From positions 248,001 through 312,000 of the forward strand of contig JAHDYR010000017.1 in NCBI GenBank assembly GCA_019828565.1: 64,000 nt of DNA, written 5' to 3'. Position 1 is the first letter of the stretch. Each line of letters opens with the position of its first letter. This document shows, piece by piece, positions 29,486-41,082 of the stretch. The translations under genes and the position numbers were made by a program. Source of the stretch: Carpediemonas membranifera (lineage: Eukaryota; Fornicata). Below the pieces are notes generated by a model. It did not search any database. It was not told the DNA's origin and saw only the letters and a list, made by a program, of their open reading frames with translations.

Positions 29486-32420
29486 ATGGAAACAGGGGAA
29501 TATCCCAACAGGGACATGCCAGATAGGGAAGAAAGCATGATTTATGGCTTATTCGCCCTTAAGGCTGCACCCAGAAGGGATCTCAGGAAAACCAGAAGGG
29601 AAAAAGCAAATACGTCCATTATACAGCTCGGCAACGCGATAGGATACGACAAGATTGTAGACCCAGAACAGGGAAGCTTTACAGCAAAGGAAGGCCCAGG
29701 GGAGCTCCGGAAAAGCCGGGCCAAGAAGCTGTTTGCATCACTTCCCCTCCTGAGACGGTACACAAAAGCCGCCCAACAGCCATACTGGCTATTCATTGAA
29801 GGGAACCGGCTGGACCTAGAGCAGGCGGAGACACTAAGCCGGCTTCGCCCAGGGTCCCCCAAATTTGTGTTCTACCCCAGAGTCCAGGCGGACTACTCCA
29901 AGTACGTAGCACATCCCCACCGGACGAGCCAGACGGCACCAGCTAGTGAGCAACACACCCCATCACTTCTCCCCGTGGAGGAGGGCCTTGATCTCGGCCG
30001 AATCCATAACCGGGACTTTTCGAGACCACGCCACACAATGACCTCGAACAGCTCCCAAAGCGTCCCAGACGCCTTGGATTGCGCAAACACCACCCCAAAT
30101 GGGATCAAGGAGTCGTTAACGCCACTGGGCAAGCAACTGGCCACACCGGACGAATGGGACTGCATCAGAGCCTCAGCAGATGCGGTTATTCCCACAAGGG
30201 ACGTTGCCATGGTCTTCACCAGAGATGACGCAACGGACTTCACTGCCCGAACGGGAAAGGTCGCAAGGACGCTCCTCCTAGAGCTCGTGGCAACATCGCT
30301 GCAAGCTGCAGGACATTCTTCGATCTCAGGCAACGGCATCCAGACCAAGTACGGGATGGAGGCTGCAATGTGGCTCCTCCATGCCGCCGGACACGCCATC
30401 TCCGCGGGAGCTGCAGCCAGAGGGCTCCCCCTCACTAGGACGCGAAAACAAGAAGCTCTGGGCCGACCTAGGCCGGGAACTAGCCAAAGGGCAAGGCTAC
30501 CACGCCCCTCACCCCCCGGAGGGAGGTTTCCGCAGACCAGACGGCACGCCCATCCAGATCTGGACCCAGGGCCCCGTCGAGGAGATCCTCATCTACAGCA
30601 GAACCGAGGGTGTGATGAGGCCAGTCTTCCCACCCCCACCCCTGGAAGAAGAGCCTTCGGCAGCAGAGGCAGACCTGAGGGAGGAGGTCAGAGACCTCAT
30701 CCAACGGTGGTCAGTCCCCGGCTTCCCCGAACTCTGGTCGGCATGGGATAAGACCAGGCGTCTCTGGCCCCCACCCGCGAGGATTGCCCGCGAACTGGTG
30801 TCTGCCTCCTTTCTGACGCGCAACATCACTAACTACTGGCTCACAACGGGGCAGACCCAAGTTATAGAGCCCGTACGGGATGGGGCATCTCATGGAGCCC
30901 TGGGTACTAACGAAGAAGAAACCCCCCTGGGCCCGAGCGGCAGCAGGACTTCCGGCCCTGATGACACACCCACCACGCCAAACAAGGGCACATGCGGGCC
31001 CAGCATGGGAGCTAGCCCGCCTCGTTCCAATATCACCCAACGAGCCAACACCACCAGGCAGTTGATCGCTATGGTGGACTTTGAGGAAGGAAGAGCCAGA
31101 TCCAACCAAGGAGACGAGGCCATCATTTGCGAAGGGACGGCACTGATTTTCGACCCAGCTAACGAGCAAATCCTCTACTACATGCACGGGATGCTTGGGG
31201 AAGACATCACAGTGGATGCCCTGGACCAATGTCTGTGGGCCACGCACTACATCCATGGCTGCCCACCAGCTACGTTTGTCGACGTCACCACGGGCAAAGC
31301 CCCCAAGGGATACGAAGCAGACTTCCCCCACGCCAAGCGATGGTGCACCGAGATGGCTACAGAGCTGAAGAGACTGGAAGACGACTCGGGGCCACAGAAG
31401 ACCCACGTCCACATCGTGGCTAAGGGAGTCGAGGAGCTGAGAGAAGCATCCTGACCAGTGAGAAGTTCGTCCCAGACGGGAACCTCCGCACCTGGCTAAG
31501 CTTACGCCTCATGGATGAAACTGACCTCAACACGATCTTCCCCAACATCCTCGACACGCTGACCTGGTTCTACCCCAATAGTGGGGAGAAGAGCCTCACC
31601 GGCCTCCCCTCCCGACCCCAGTCCGAACTGGGCCGGGCCTGGACCAGAAGGTACCAACAGCGCCCGGAGGCAAAAGTGGTGTGCCCCTATCACAAGCACG
31701 CACCCCACCACTGCCACTGCGCCCTAGCAGATGTCTCCATATTCTACGCCAGACTAGCAACAGCGTTCTGGATGAGAGACAACCCAGGCTGGGACTGGGG
31801 GCAGGTAGAAGCCCACCCTCACAGCCCTAGGAAGCATGCTCATGGGCAGGGAGTCGCCGTACCATGATGAATACAAGGACCTGGCGACCAAAGTCAACGC
31901 CAGACACGGCCTCGGCACCGTGGCGGCCGGTCGCCTAACCCCATTGTCCCAACAAGTCAACCTCTTTGGCACCAAGAACCCCAAACGGGGCCAGATTATC
32001 ATGACCAACTGGGAGGAAAACGATTTCAGCTCCGGAAAGGGTATCACCAGAGCCCTGGAAGGAACAGCCGTGATCATCGGAAACCCAGAATCGCTCGCGA
32101 GAGTAGGCGAACCAGCGCGACCCATCCTCCTGGAAATCCACTCGGAGTGGAACGGGCGCCGCCGCGCTGTCCAAGACGGTTTCCCTTGGGCGAACCTGAG
32201 GGGGGAGCCCACGGAAATAGACGCGGAAAAGATGCTTACTCTAGACGTCAGCGACACCAAAACGATGACCCTATCCCAAGCGGCGTCTTTGATGCCCGTC
32301 CACAAATTCGACATAGCTGGAGGCCACATGGGCAGAGAAGCCAGGAAGAAGATCTTCAACTACTTCACGGAGGTCCCAGCCGACGACCGAGAACTCCTGG
32401 CCAACATGTGTGTCGACCCG
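29486..32420 (+). pseudogene. LINE ORF1 with Maelstrom-like domain, truncated and frameshifted
   Basis: ATG at 29486 (METGEYPNRDMPDREES). The N-terminal block has IGYDKIVDPEQG, equivalent to YDKVWDPANQG in the other LINE copies. The second frame (30381-31454) carries LIAMVDFEEGRA, LIFDPANEQILYYMHGML and IHGCPPATFVDVTTG. A third (from about 31455) has CPYHKHAPHHCHCALADVSI. The last (31836 on) has SSGKGITRALEGTAV, EIHSEWNGRRR and LTLSQAASLMPVHKF. The coding sequence is cut at about 32420, where the pyrimidine tail of the minus-strand LINE begins; the apparent end MVLGF belongs to that tail. ORF2 is missing. Confidence 0.7.
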
Positions 32421-33334
32421 GAGAAGAAGAAGAAATTTATGGTGCTTGGATTCTGACCCCGGACTGAGCTTGTTTCCCGTTGTCTTGGAACTGAGTGCCC
32501 CGGGGTACTGCCTATTTCCCGTGGCAAACTGGTCAGCAGCGTTTGCCTTGGGCTTTCGGTGCTACTGTCTCCGCGGAAAGCCGATTCCAATCGCCCCAGA
32601 GGCCCTGCGGCCATCTCCGTGCAAATATGCTTTCCTGTCTACCTGAAAGTCCGGCAACTATCCGGGGAGCCTGGGGGTCTGTCCTCGGGGCATTGACAGG
32701 CAGGATCGTCCTGCAGAACCTTGACTATGACACTCCTTGCTTCCCTGCAGTCCTTGTAGAGCCGTTCAGCCACGGCACCCTCTCGTCTGTCCGGTTCCCC
32801 AATTCCATGCCCCCTCGACTCTGTTAGGAAGCCTACCCGAAGGCGGGGAAAGTGACTAAGTCCATGCTGTCTACCCCGGTTAGGTGGCGTGGGTCAGGGC
32901 ATGGGTGGTGTACCCCCAGGCACTAGGCCTGGTTGTCCTGTTACCCCTTACAACATTTCGCTTGCACTACATGTCCTTGGTTTCCCATGTCGTTTAACAA
33001 GGGCGGCAGGGGCACCTGTGCCCCTCCGACCCCCGTGGCCAGTCCCTGCAGTTTCCTTGGGGTCCCAACGAGTGGTGCAACCATATGAATATGGATTTCC
33101 TTGACCTTGTCCTTGCTCTGTCCTTGTCGCATGTCCTTTCTTTCTTATTTCTGGTCTGTCCTTCCCTGTTCTTTCCTTGCAGTCGTTCCTTCCCTTGCTT
33201 TGGTTCCTGGCCACCGGGATACGTGGGGCCTTTCCTCACTGATCCCAGGAGCTTAGCACTCAGCGAGGGTGGTCCATGGCTGATTCCTTGTCCATCCCTT
33301 CCCGGTCCTGGAGTCAGGGGTTCATGACATGCTT
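32421..33334 (-). other. LINE 3' untranslated region
   Basis: Follows the ORF2 stop at 33335-33337 and ends in the (TTC)n tail at about 32421-32441. No supported gene; frames here have no motifs. Confidence 0.6.
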
Positions 33335-34448
33335 CTATTCCACCTTGAAGCTGTTGTAAACCTTTGCCAGTTCCCGTAGTCCTGCCGTGAGGCCTTCCCA
33401 AATGTCCTCCGAGCCCCATATTATTAGTTGCTGTAATTCTAGGATGGGTCTTTCCTGGTACCATTCGCCCTGGGGGCCCTGCCTTACTTCCAAGTCCTTA
33501 GTTTTGTGCTTCGCTGCTGTCCACAGCTTTGTCCAAGCATCTCCCCTGTCTACTGCCGGGCATTCACAGATTATGTGCGCTGCCGATCCTAGCCTCTGGC
33601 CCTCTGCCCACTCCCCTGATCATTTCCTGCTTCCTTGCTGGTCCTGGCTTTTCCCTAATGATCCTGTAGAACAGGCTCACCTCCGACTCCTCCGAGCATA
33701 GGGGGCATAGTCTGCTAATTTCTCTCTTCAGGTCAGCGCCTTGGGCCAGCTCTGTGATGGCTCTCAAAGGGCCCTCCCTCTCTCTGCCGACGATGGGGAT
33801 GGGCTGACATTGGCTGCAATGGATACAATTCTCTTCCATTCCGCCCTGCTTTGCCCCTTCCCAGCCTTTCGGTCTACCGTAGGCTTACCTTGCAGACACT
33901 TGCTTAATTTCCTTGTCCCCATGATTTCCATTAGTCCTAGTGCCGTACGGCTTTTGCACCGCTTCATCCACCCCCTCCTGATCGTTTCCATGCCATAATC
34001 CAGTAGCGCTGGTTTAGGGGCTCCCTCTCTGGTGCCCTCCAGTAGATGCTGCACTCTCTCCCTAGCTTCCCACATAACCGTGCCTCTACCCCATTCTCTG
34101 TTTCTGACTGGTATATCCTGGTCCCTGTAGTTGACTATCCTTTTGACTGCCAGCCATTCCATGTGTGCCTGGAGGTCCACCCATCCATTCATCAGCCTCA
34201 TGGCTGCGCCCCCTCCCGGTCCTGTTCCTGCCATGATTCCCTGCCAGTCATTCCAGATCCTTCTACCTCCCGGTGCGTTCCCCCACACCTCGACTCCGAA
34301 GAGGATCCTGGGCCATATATATATTTCCAGTAGTAGCCTGCTCGCTAGTGCTGGCATGTTTGCCCTGGTCCACCCTGCCCATCTCACCAGTCTCTTGTAC
34401 CTTTCGCTCTGCTCCTGTTTCCGCCTTATGCAGGCCGACATAGGGTCC
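33335..34448 (-). pseudogene. LINE ORF2, C-terminal part
   Basis: Continues the RT frame interrupted by the TIR element: DPMSACIRRKQEQSERYKRL, then WPRILFGVEVWGNAPGGRR and AGTGPGGGAAMRLM, which match the LINE at 15018 (WPKIEFGIEIWGQVPGGRR, AGTGPGGGGVARLM). The zinc knuckle is CPLCSEE with HIICEC, and the protein ends YNSFKVE with a stop at 33335-33337. One frame change near 33790. Confidence 0.8.
34445..34448. repeat. Target-site duplication GTCC, left copy
   Basis: GTCC at 34445-34448 is repeated at 43015-43018. Removing the element and one copy restores the LINE frame as SGK-DPMSA. Confidence 0.8.
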
Positions 34449-34469
34449 ATGCTGTCTGGAGGGGGTGTA
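34449..34469 (+). repeat. Left terminal inverted repeat, 21 bp
   Basis: Begins ATGCTGTCTGGAGG and is the exact reverse complement of 42994-43014. Just inside both ends the word GCAGTATAC recurs, so a longer, diverged repeat is possible. Confidence 0.85.
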
Positions 34470-34513
34470 TGGGTGGCAGTATACACCTACGGAACAGAGG
34501 GGCTCTGTCAAAA

Positions 34514-34940
34514 ATGTCCGATTTAGAACTTCTTACTCTGGCACCATGTAGCCCCCTTCCTGATGCACCTTTGAGCACGTGCTTGGCCTGCAATAATTAC
34601 TTGGCGTCCCGTAAAGCCCAAAAATCAATCAAATCGTCATCAAATGCGAATTAAAGATGCTGATATTGCTCATGAAACGACTCTGCTGATCAGCTGGGAC
34701 TCTACGCGGCGATATGGCATGGCAAGTCTCTACACTTTGGATACAATTCGGTCCCATGGTTCCTACCTTGACCTACGTTGTCTCGCGCGAGGGAGGTACT
34801 CACTGAAAGGATATATCAACACTGGGAGCAGAAAAAAGGCACAGAGAGATGCAGGCGCTGTTGCTGAGCTCATTTTCCGGATAAGACCCGTTTTTGTCAC
34901 CTCAACCCATTCATATTGGCGGCTGTTGCTTCGTTTTTGA
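34514..34940 (+). CDS. Small hypothetical ORFs at the left end of locus 2
   Basis: Two overlapping frames. MSDLELLTLAPCSPLPDAPL continues to a stop at 34654 and includes CLACNNYLASRKA. A second frame has its ATG at 34644 (MRIKDADIAHETTLLISWDS) and ends at 34940 with a basic tail. The stop of the first and start of the second overlap, so they may be one gene with an indel. No family and weak coding character. Confidence 0.3.
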
Positions 34941-35645
34941 TCAAATCAAATGGAAACCAAACCGAGATCCGGGAAACGAGGATGATTGGGAGAGATAGAC
35001 ACATCATAAGGTCTTTAATATAGTAATGCACCGTCAATGAGAAGTTCTTGGTTCCTGAAATGGATTATTGATTCCAAACGCTTTTCTTTGAGGATAACGC
35101 ATTTATAGCGGTGATTTCCACACAATTCATCCAAATACTGATCAAACCATCAGAACTGCAAGTAAAATTGGTATAGATCGTTTATCCACGGAGATAGCAA
35201 ATGCTCCCAATCCCAGCTTACAAGAAAAAAAAGTTAAGGGGCTGTATTGGGGCTTGCACTGATATCTCTATATATGCCGACACAGTCACTGGGCTGTCCA
35301 TCACTGAACAGCTCTAGCCCAATACAAAAACATGAGGGCTCGAAGTTTTGGCCTTCTCGGAAAAGGGTGGCGGAACGCTGCAACACTGCAATGCTAATGG
35401 ACAGAGGGGAGGAAGTGGTCCACAGGTATGTCCTATGGGTCGCTTCTTCCCCTCTGTCCATTTTTTACACGATATCGATTTGCCGGATTTGACACATGTT
35501 GTGCGATCTTTAACTCCTCGCGTCCAAGCACCTCTCCCAAACGATCTGCAAGATCGACCAGCCCTGGATCACTTGGGCCTGCCTCCGTGCCCGGCCTGTT
35601 GCGATCAATCATGTTGATTAATTGCAACGAACGCGATCACCGGAA
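34941..35645. other. Spacer before the LP gene
   Basis: AT-rich, no supported gene. It contains the left copy of a 65-bp repeat (about 35308-35372; right copy about 42893-42957, just inside the right terminal repeat) and the hairpin at 35397-35461. It is probably the LP promoter region. Confidence 0.5.
35397..35461. repeat. Hairpin, 19-bp stem with one mismatch
   Basis: ATGGACAGAGGGGAGGAAG (35397-35415) pairs with 35443-35461, with a single G-T position, around a 27-base loop. It lies 185 bp before the LP start. Confidence 0.75.
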
Positions 35646-38362
35646 ATGGCGACTTTGGCTTCCGAGACGGAGATTATTAATACAGTGCATGGCATTGTCA
35701 TGTATTCAGGCGCATGCTCGCTCAAGGTTCTCTTGGCGGTGCTGGAAGCGAAGATTGTTACCAAATGTACAGTTTCCGGCCGTCCGCGTCTCGATGAGGC
35801 GTCTGTTCAAAGATTTTTGGACGTTTCGTTGGCTGTTTCTCGGAATCCGCGCTTCATTCTTACTCCTGCTCTTGAAACCGCTTTGGAGGCGAGAAATTTT
35901 CGTGGCGTCCAAAGATTTCTAAGCACAAAAATGTTGACCTCACTCTTGCAGCTTTCATCCCCAGTTCCCTCCAGTCAACGACAGTCACAGAGTTCTTGGA
36001 GGCATTTGCTGCGATAGCTTCGGTCGACTTAGGCGCCAACAAGTATGACCGCCTGCGTCGCGTTTATAATCACCTTTCACAGGCGATGAACGTCGCCGAT
36101 CGAGTTCCACAACTCCCACCGGCGAAGCCCCTCAAGGATATTGGCCCGAGTCTTCTTGATTACGGCCCACTGAACCGAAATCTCCGCGATCCAGCCTTGG
36201 TCACTGATATGGCAGCATACACACCGGCCAGCCTTATCTTTGACGGATTTAGCGGCTTGTCTATGGTCAACCCTGATACTGCTGCGTTTTCTGGTCTCCC
36301 TGTGACTGTTGCGTCAGACAACAGCATAAAAATCGCTTGTCAGCAGGAGCAGACGACTTCCATCCTCAGCCTCTTCCGCACTGACGAATATTTGGTCTCT
36401 GAGCATGTTTTCCACCACGAGAAGTTCTCAGTAGGGGGTTCAGGTGTCCTTATTCTGTCGCCATACGAGGGTCAAATTGACGCAGTCTGCCAGCGTCTCT
36501 CAGCGAACGACGTCGTGTTCCGCCGGTATCATAACAGTCGCCATGAGTATGCATCTAGCCTGACATACAACCTTCGGAAATGGATCATATTCGCTCTCGA
36601 CAATCCCGCTTCAGTCGAACGTGCCAAAAACAGCTTCACTGTCGCGAAGACGGCAATGCGAAACTCGGTAGATTCCTCTTCTGCGAGTGTGAAGACGATC
36701 CAGCTATTTGTCTGGATTGACGGTTACCGCAAGGCCTCCACGGCGGTCAAGGTCAGACTCTATGACTCCTCCGGCAAAGTTCTCCCGCAGCTGATCACTC
36801 CTCCCTATACGATTTATCAGTACAGTGGAGATGAGGGTGACCTCCACAAACACTCAGCCGTCATCGAGAATCTCATCCGCCAGGCGACGACAATCTCTTA
36901 CGATAAGTGTTTCATGATGCCCAACTGTACAGTTAAGGTGGAACTTACTGCGATACTGGCAGACCACAAGGCCATGCAGATCATCTGCGGGGTGAGCAAG
37001 GGCGGATACAGCAGGTCGCCGTTCTCGGCAATTGAATTTCCCCTTCTGCCAAGAAACCCGTACGATGCGTTCTGTAGCCGGCTGACTCTGGGACAGACCG
37101 TGCAGGGCCGAACCACCTTACTCAATGGTGAACACCAGACGACCCTGTTTCATAGTCTGGATAATGGCCAGGTCCAGACACCACTATTCTGCCACTACGA
37201 TAACGACACGAGACAATTTTACGTCAATTCTCCCAGTCTGAGTCAAGTCATCGTCTGCCCTCCAGTGATGCACGTCAGCCACGAGCTCATGAGGCAGATG
37301 TGGGTTCTACTGGAACGATTCACTCCAGCTGTTCGCGGCAACCACCTGCAGACCCATATCGATGCTGCCTTCACCCGCACGACGGGATGCAACGAACAGA
37401 GTTGGAATAGACACCGTCTTGCCGTTCTGTCCAACGATTACCTCCACAGCTTTGATGAAACTCTCCGCCCCTTCATTCTGATCATCAGTCATCTCCAGGC
37501 TCTGCTCTACTCCAAGGCGCCCGTGACGGATTATACTGTTCGCAAGCTGTTTTTCATGGGGATGGTTACTTTCTACTTCTTCCATGTCTCGACCCTGCTC
37601 TTACCGACTGCCCAGCAGCCTCGGAACCGCAACAACCATGACGCCCAGGAACCTGAAGCCGGTAGAGATGTTCGGCAGAAGCCCTACCTCCGCTACGACA
37701 CGGGCGATTTTGCAGGGTCGTTATACATGCACGACCTGATTGCAGTTTTGCCAGAAGTGTGCCACAGGCTGCGCATTCCACTCTTCAATCTCCTGGAGGA
37801 GTACTTCGAGCGAGACTTTTTGCTCGACGCAATTGTTCACAGAGAGAAGCATCGTGTGAGAACGCTGCTGTACAACTGTCAGAAGCTGCAGGTCAGGCGG
37901 TTTACAGCCTTTATCACTGGCGTTCGGACGTCTCGAAAGCACACAGACGTTGCGCCACTGCAGACTCACGTCAACCGGATTCGTCTTCACAAATGTCTGT
38001 GGGATGCCAGTTCTGCATTCAGCTGGCGAAACCGCATGTTTGGGACTTCCAAAGAGGTGAATGACAATTTCAAAGGTTCCGTTCAGGACACTCTAGCAGC
38101 TTTACGTGACGGTCTTCAGCAGCATCTCAACAATGCCGTCCCTGACTCGTTTATAACTGATGGTGACTATCTCACATGCGTTGTAGGAGACCACCATGAT
38201 GAGAACTCTACTTGTACAGTCTGTATCTGCCAACGTCCATCTGATCCTGGGGTGCGGCCCGACGCACGGCAGTCACGCCAACAGCAAGCCGACCTTGATC
38301 AACGTCGCGCGTTGATTTCAGACGATGAGATCCAATTTCAGCAGCGGAGGGCACGGATGTAG
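35646..38362 (+). CDS. LP: large protein of unknown function (about 905 aa), one frameshift
   Basis: Starts MATLASETEIINTVHGIV. At about 35905, in a run of four T, the frame moves by -1 and then stays open to the stop at 38360-38362. Notable segments are TVTEFLEAFAAIASVDLG, LNRNLRDPALVTDMAAYTP, VIVCPPVMHVSHEL, TRTTGCNEQSWNRHR, ISHLQALLYSK, MVTFYFFHVSTLLLP, and a Cys-containing tail (STCTVCICQRP). The blocks CPPxMHxSH, TTGCNEQS and the final Cys pair are the best conserved in the decayed copy at 1480-2770, which suggests functional residues (His/Cys metal site or active site). No signal peptide or membrane segment. I recognise no family. As the largest gene, present in both loci, it is the best candidate for the mobilisation, replication or shell protein of the element. 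Confidence 0.7.
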
Positions 38363-38651
38363 TATTTCTATCCAGTCCAGAGGGTGAGAACGAAGTAAAA
38401 GTTTGATTGACACGAAAATGCACGTATCCCGAACCACGAAGATGTAGTATGGTGACCTTTTAACGCACAGAGTAGACTGAAACTTCCCACTTGGCGCAGC
38501 TGGCCACAAATTGTTCTGATTTCATTTAGTGTGCACTTTAGGGGATAGTTTCATTGCAACGCCAAAATGGCGAGTTCAGGTTGTAGCAATGATCTGATGC
38601 GCGGAATGTACTAGAAAACATTGCAATTACAACGCAAAGCAGCGAAAAGCG

Positions 38652-38901
38652 GAGAAATCAACATCAATAACAACATCAACACCAAAAGAACAGTATCCCA
38701 AAGAGTTGTGGGCGTTGCTGCGCCAAAGAGCAATAAATGACCACAAAGCATTCGCTTATGCACAATTAGCTGCCAGAAAGAACACTACACCGTTACTTTG
38801 GATCATTCCAGTTCGCCGGAGATGACGCAGGTCCAGAACGCTGCCTTGGAGGGCTGGTGAAGCGGTAGTGTAGCGCTTACTCGCCAAGCGGGCGATGGTC
38901 T
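38652..38901 (+). repeat. 250-bp direct repeat, left copy
   Basis: Nearly identical (one difference seen) to 40701-40950 in the same orientation. The pair flanks about 1.8 kb of different sequence. Contains the C-terminal part of the 135-aa minus-strand gene. It lacks TG...CA ends, so it is not an obvious LTR. Confidence 0.8.
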
Positions 38902-39163
38902 CGACGGGACGGTTGACGGTCTCAAGGTGGCCCTGCTCTTCGACGTACCAGGCGGACATACCGATGACGGAGCGGCGCTGACCCTGGCGGACGTTATCCT
39001 CGCCCTGGGTGAAGCTGTTCTTGCCGCAGTACACGTCGATACCGATGGTGAGGCAGGGCTGTTGCATGGAGGCCGAGAAACCATAAACTGCACGGATCCA
39101 CAAACGTGGATTGGCCTGAACGACAGCGCTGATGCCCAGACAGGCATACCGTCGGTTGTCCAT
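38756..39163 (-). CDS. Hypothetical 135-aa protein
   Basis: Frame MDNRRYACLGISAVVQANPR to a stop at 38756, with strong C-ending codon preference along its length, unlike neighbouring noncoding DNA, so it is likely a true or recently captured coding sequence. Features: CLTIGIDVYCGKNSF, RRSVIGMSAWYVEEQG, IARLASKRYTTASPA. The IGIDV stretch vaguely recalls the first strand of RNase H-fold proteins such as PIWI, but nothing else supports that. The last 46 residues are duplicated at 40805-40942 within the direct repeat. Confidence 0.45.
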   Translation of the reverse strand: MDNRRYACLGISAVVQANPRLWIRAVYGFSASMQQPCLTIGIDVYCGKNSFTQGEDNVRQGQRRSVIGMSAWYVEEQGHLETVNRPVETIARLASKRYTTASPALQGSVLDLRHLRRTGMIQSNGVVFFLAANCA

Positions 39164-39829
39164 AGCACGTAGCAGTCAACTACCTGCCAATTGTATCAGT
39201 CTCCAGCCATAAGTCCAAAGCATGGCCACCTATACGGCAGCCAGAGCCGATCCACATTTGTGGATTCAGCTAAACCGGGCATGCCACAACACTGCATCTA
39301 GTCCCAATACACGCGTGTATATACGCTAGAGAGGGCCGCATTTGGCCTTAGGAAACGGCTATGGGGTACAGCTTTTTAATCCTTAAAGTGCGTTGCATCG
39401 ATGCAACAAGCAACTACCTCAAACGTGCGAGCTACCATCGATTTCTTGGCACCAACACGACACATTGAAGTCAGATAACTACGCGGTCAGCTATGAGCAC
39501 ACTAAACAACATCACTGTGCCAAAATACATCTTTGGACATCAGGCATGCCACAGAACATGTAAGCAACATCAAACCCGCCTAATTCCAGCTCATTTAGTC
39601 AATAAACACATCAACACATTCCAATATCTCCTCATGATGCGCCAGATGGCAAGTGACTCTGGCCTGCTCCTCCGGTGAATGACAATGCAGAAGTCTGGCT
39701 GTGGACTTGAGTCAGTCGGACGTGCCGGCCTGCATGCTTCCTTGCGTTGTATGTAGATGTGGTCTGTTAGCCTGTTGCTCGGGTGGTTAACAAGGGTGAG
39801 TGAATAAAAGTGTGTTGAGGAAGTACGAT
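39164..39829. other. Noncoding stretch inside locus 2
   Basis: AT-rich, no supported gene. The word TTAAAGTGCGTTGCATC at about 39383 resembles the TTAAAGTGC element near other gene starts. Confidence 0.45.
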
Positions 39830-40648
39830 CACGTGCTCGAGAACACCTCCCCCAACATTACCCTTCAGGACGTCGCATCCTTTGCCTACAACGCCTCCCA
39901 TCTTTATTCAGCTGGGCCAGCCCCATCAGATTGATGACCCGCCACCCATGGCCATGATGGTCGGCAAGACCCTGCCCCACACTACCGTGAGTTCCCTCTC
40001 TACCGCGGCCTCAAGTTCATCTAGAGAGTCTCCCGGCCACCAGTGACACCAGCCAACCATCGAGCATGTTAAGAACAAGCTCGAGTCGCCGCTGAACTGA
40101 GCGCTAGAACCAATGAGTAGCGCTAGTTCCTCGTCATCGGCCATCAAAGATGCGCTGATCGCCGCATTCCGCACCTCGCTCACCGCAACGGCCTCCATCT
40201 CCGGGGACATACCATCCTTGCTCCAATGCGCCTACACCAGGCATTTTGGCGAGGAGATGCCCTCGGTCCATAACGCAGAGAGCACTACTGCATCATGTAG
40301 CGCCCCTTCTCTCGAATCCCTCCTCGCCACGCTCTCCAAGATCCCCCCGCTTGAACCAACCGCACAAGTCCTCCTAGATCACGCCCGCTCGATCCTCGCA
40401 GACGGACCCCCGCTGTCCATGAACGTCGAGCTCTCGCCTGGCGATGAGCTCCCGATCGCCATGCACACGCTGAACCAGGGCGCGGTGTGGGCGTGTCTGG
40501 TGGGTGGCGGGGCCAACCCGACCTCGAGGACAGAGTGCTGAAGGAGGCTCAAGAGCAGTGGCCAGGCATAGACGGCATGATCAGCGACGCGTTCACCCCC
40601 GAGGCCAAGTGCCTCTGGTTCCTCTGCCGCAAGTTCTTTTCACGCTGA
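39830..40648 (+). pseudogene. Captured or decayed host-like gene pieces
   Basis: Three segments with the same GC-rich codon preference. ENTSPNITLQDVASFAYNAS is at about 39838-39934. A Ser-rich piece follows at 39940-40050. A 143-codon frame from ATG 40113 (MSSASSSSSAIKDALIAAFR) contains LLQCAYTRHFGEEMPS and ELSPGDELPIAMHTLNQGAV. After a frame change near 40520 the last continues VLKEAQEQWPGIDGMISDAF and LWFLCRKFFS to a stop near 40648. It looks like one gene with several lesions. Not recognised. Its composition differs from the LP and PHD genes, suggesting capture from the host. Confidence 0.4.
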
Positions 40649-40700
40649 ACGTCGCAGAGAAGAACGGCGAGAGCTACATCAGTAAGCACTTTAGACTTTA

Positions 40701-40950
40701 GAGAAATCAACATCAATAACAACATCAACACCAAAAGAACAGTATCCCAAAGAGTTGTGGGCGTTGCTGCGCCAAAGAGCAATAAATGACCACAAAGCAT
40801 TCGCTTATGCACAATTAGCTGCCAGAAAGAACACTACACCGTTACTTTGGATCATTCCAGTTCGCCGGAGATGACGCAGGTCCAGAACGCTGCCTTGGAG
40901 GGCTGGTGAAGCGGTAGTGTAGCGCTTACTCGCCAAACGGGCGATGGTCT
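40701..40950 (+). repeat. 250-bp direct repeat, right copy
   Basis: Matches 38652-38901 with one difference (A for G at the Lys/Ala boundary near the right end). Sequence outside the pair is unrelated on both sides. Confidence 0.8.
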
Positions 40951-41082
40951 GATCAAGGTTCGGCAAGGGTCTTTGGGTCTCGTTGTTGACATGCGACGGC
41001 AAGCCCACTCTGAGGTCTCGCATGAGCCCCCGCACAGTATCAAATCTGCGGCATAAACTTACAATATGTCATTCATTGACCT

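Noticed and set aside
38756-39163. 135-aa protein as a PIWI/Argonaute fragment
   Set aside because: Only a GIDV-like strand agrees; the flanking motifs of PIWI domains are absent.
38652-40950. 250-bp repeats as LTRs
   Set aside because: Ends are not TG...CA, no gag or pol between them, and no primer or purine tract.
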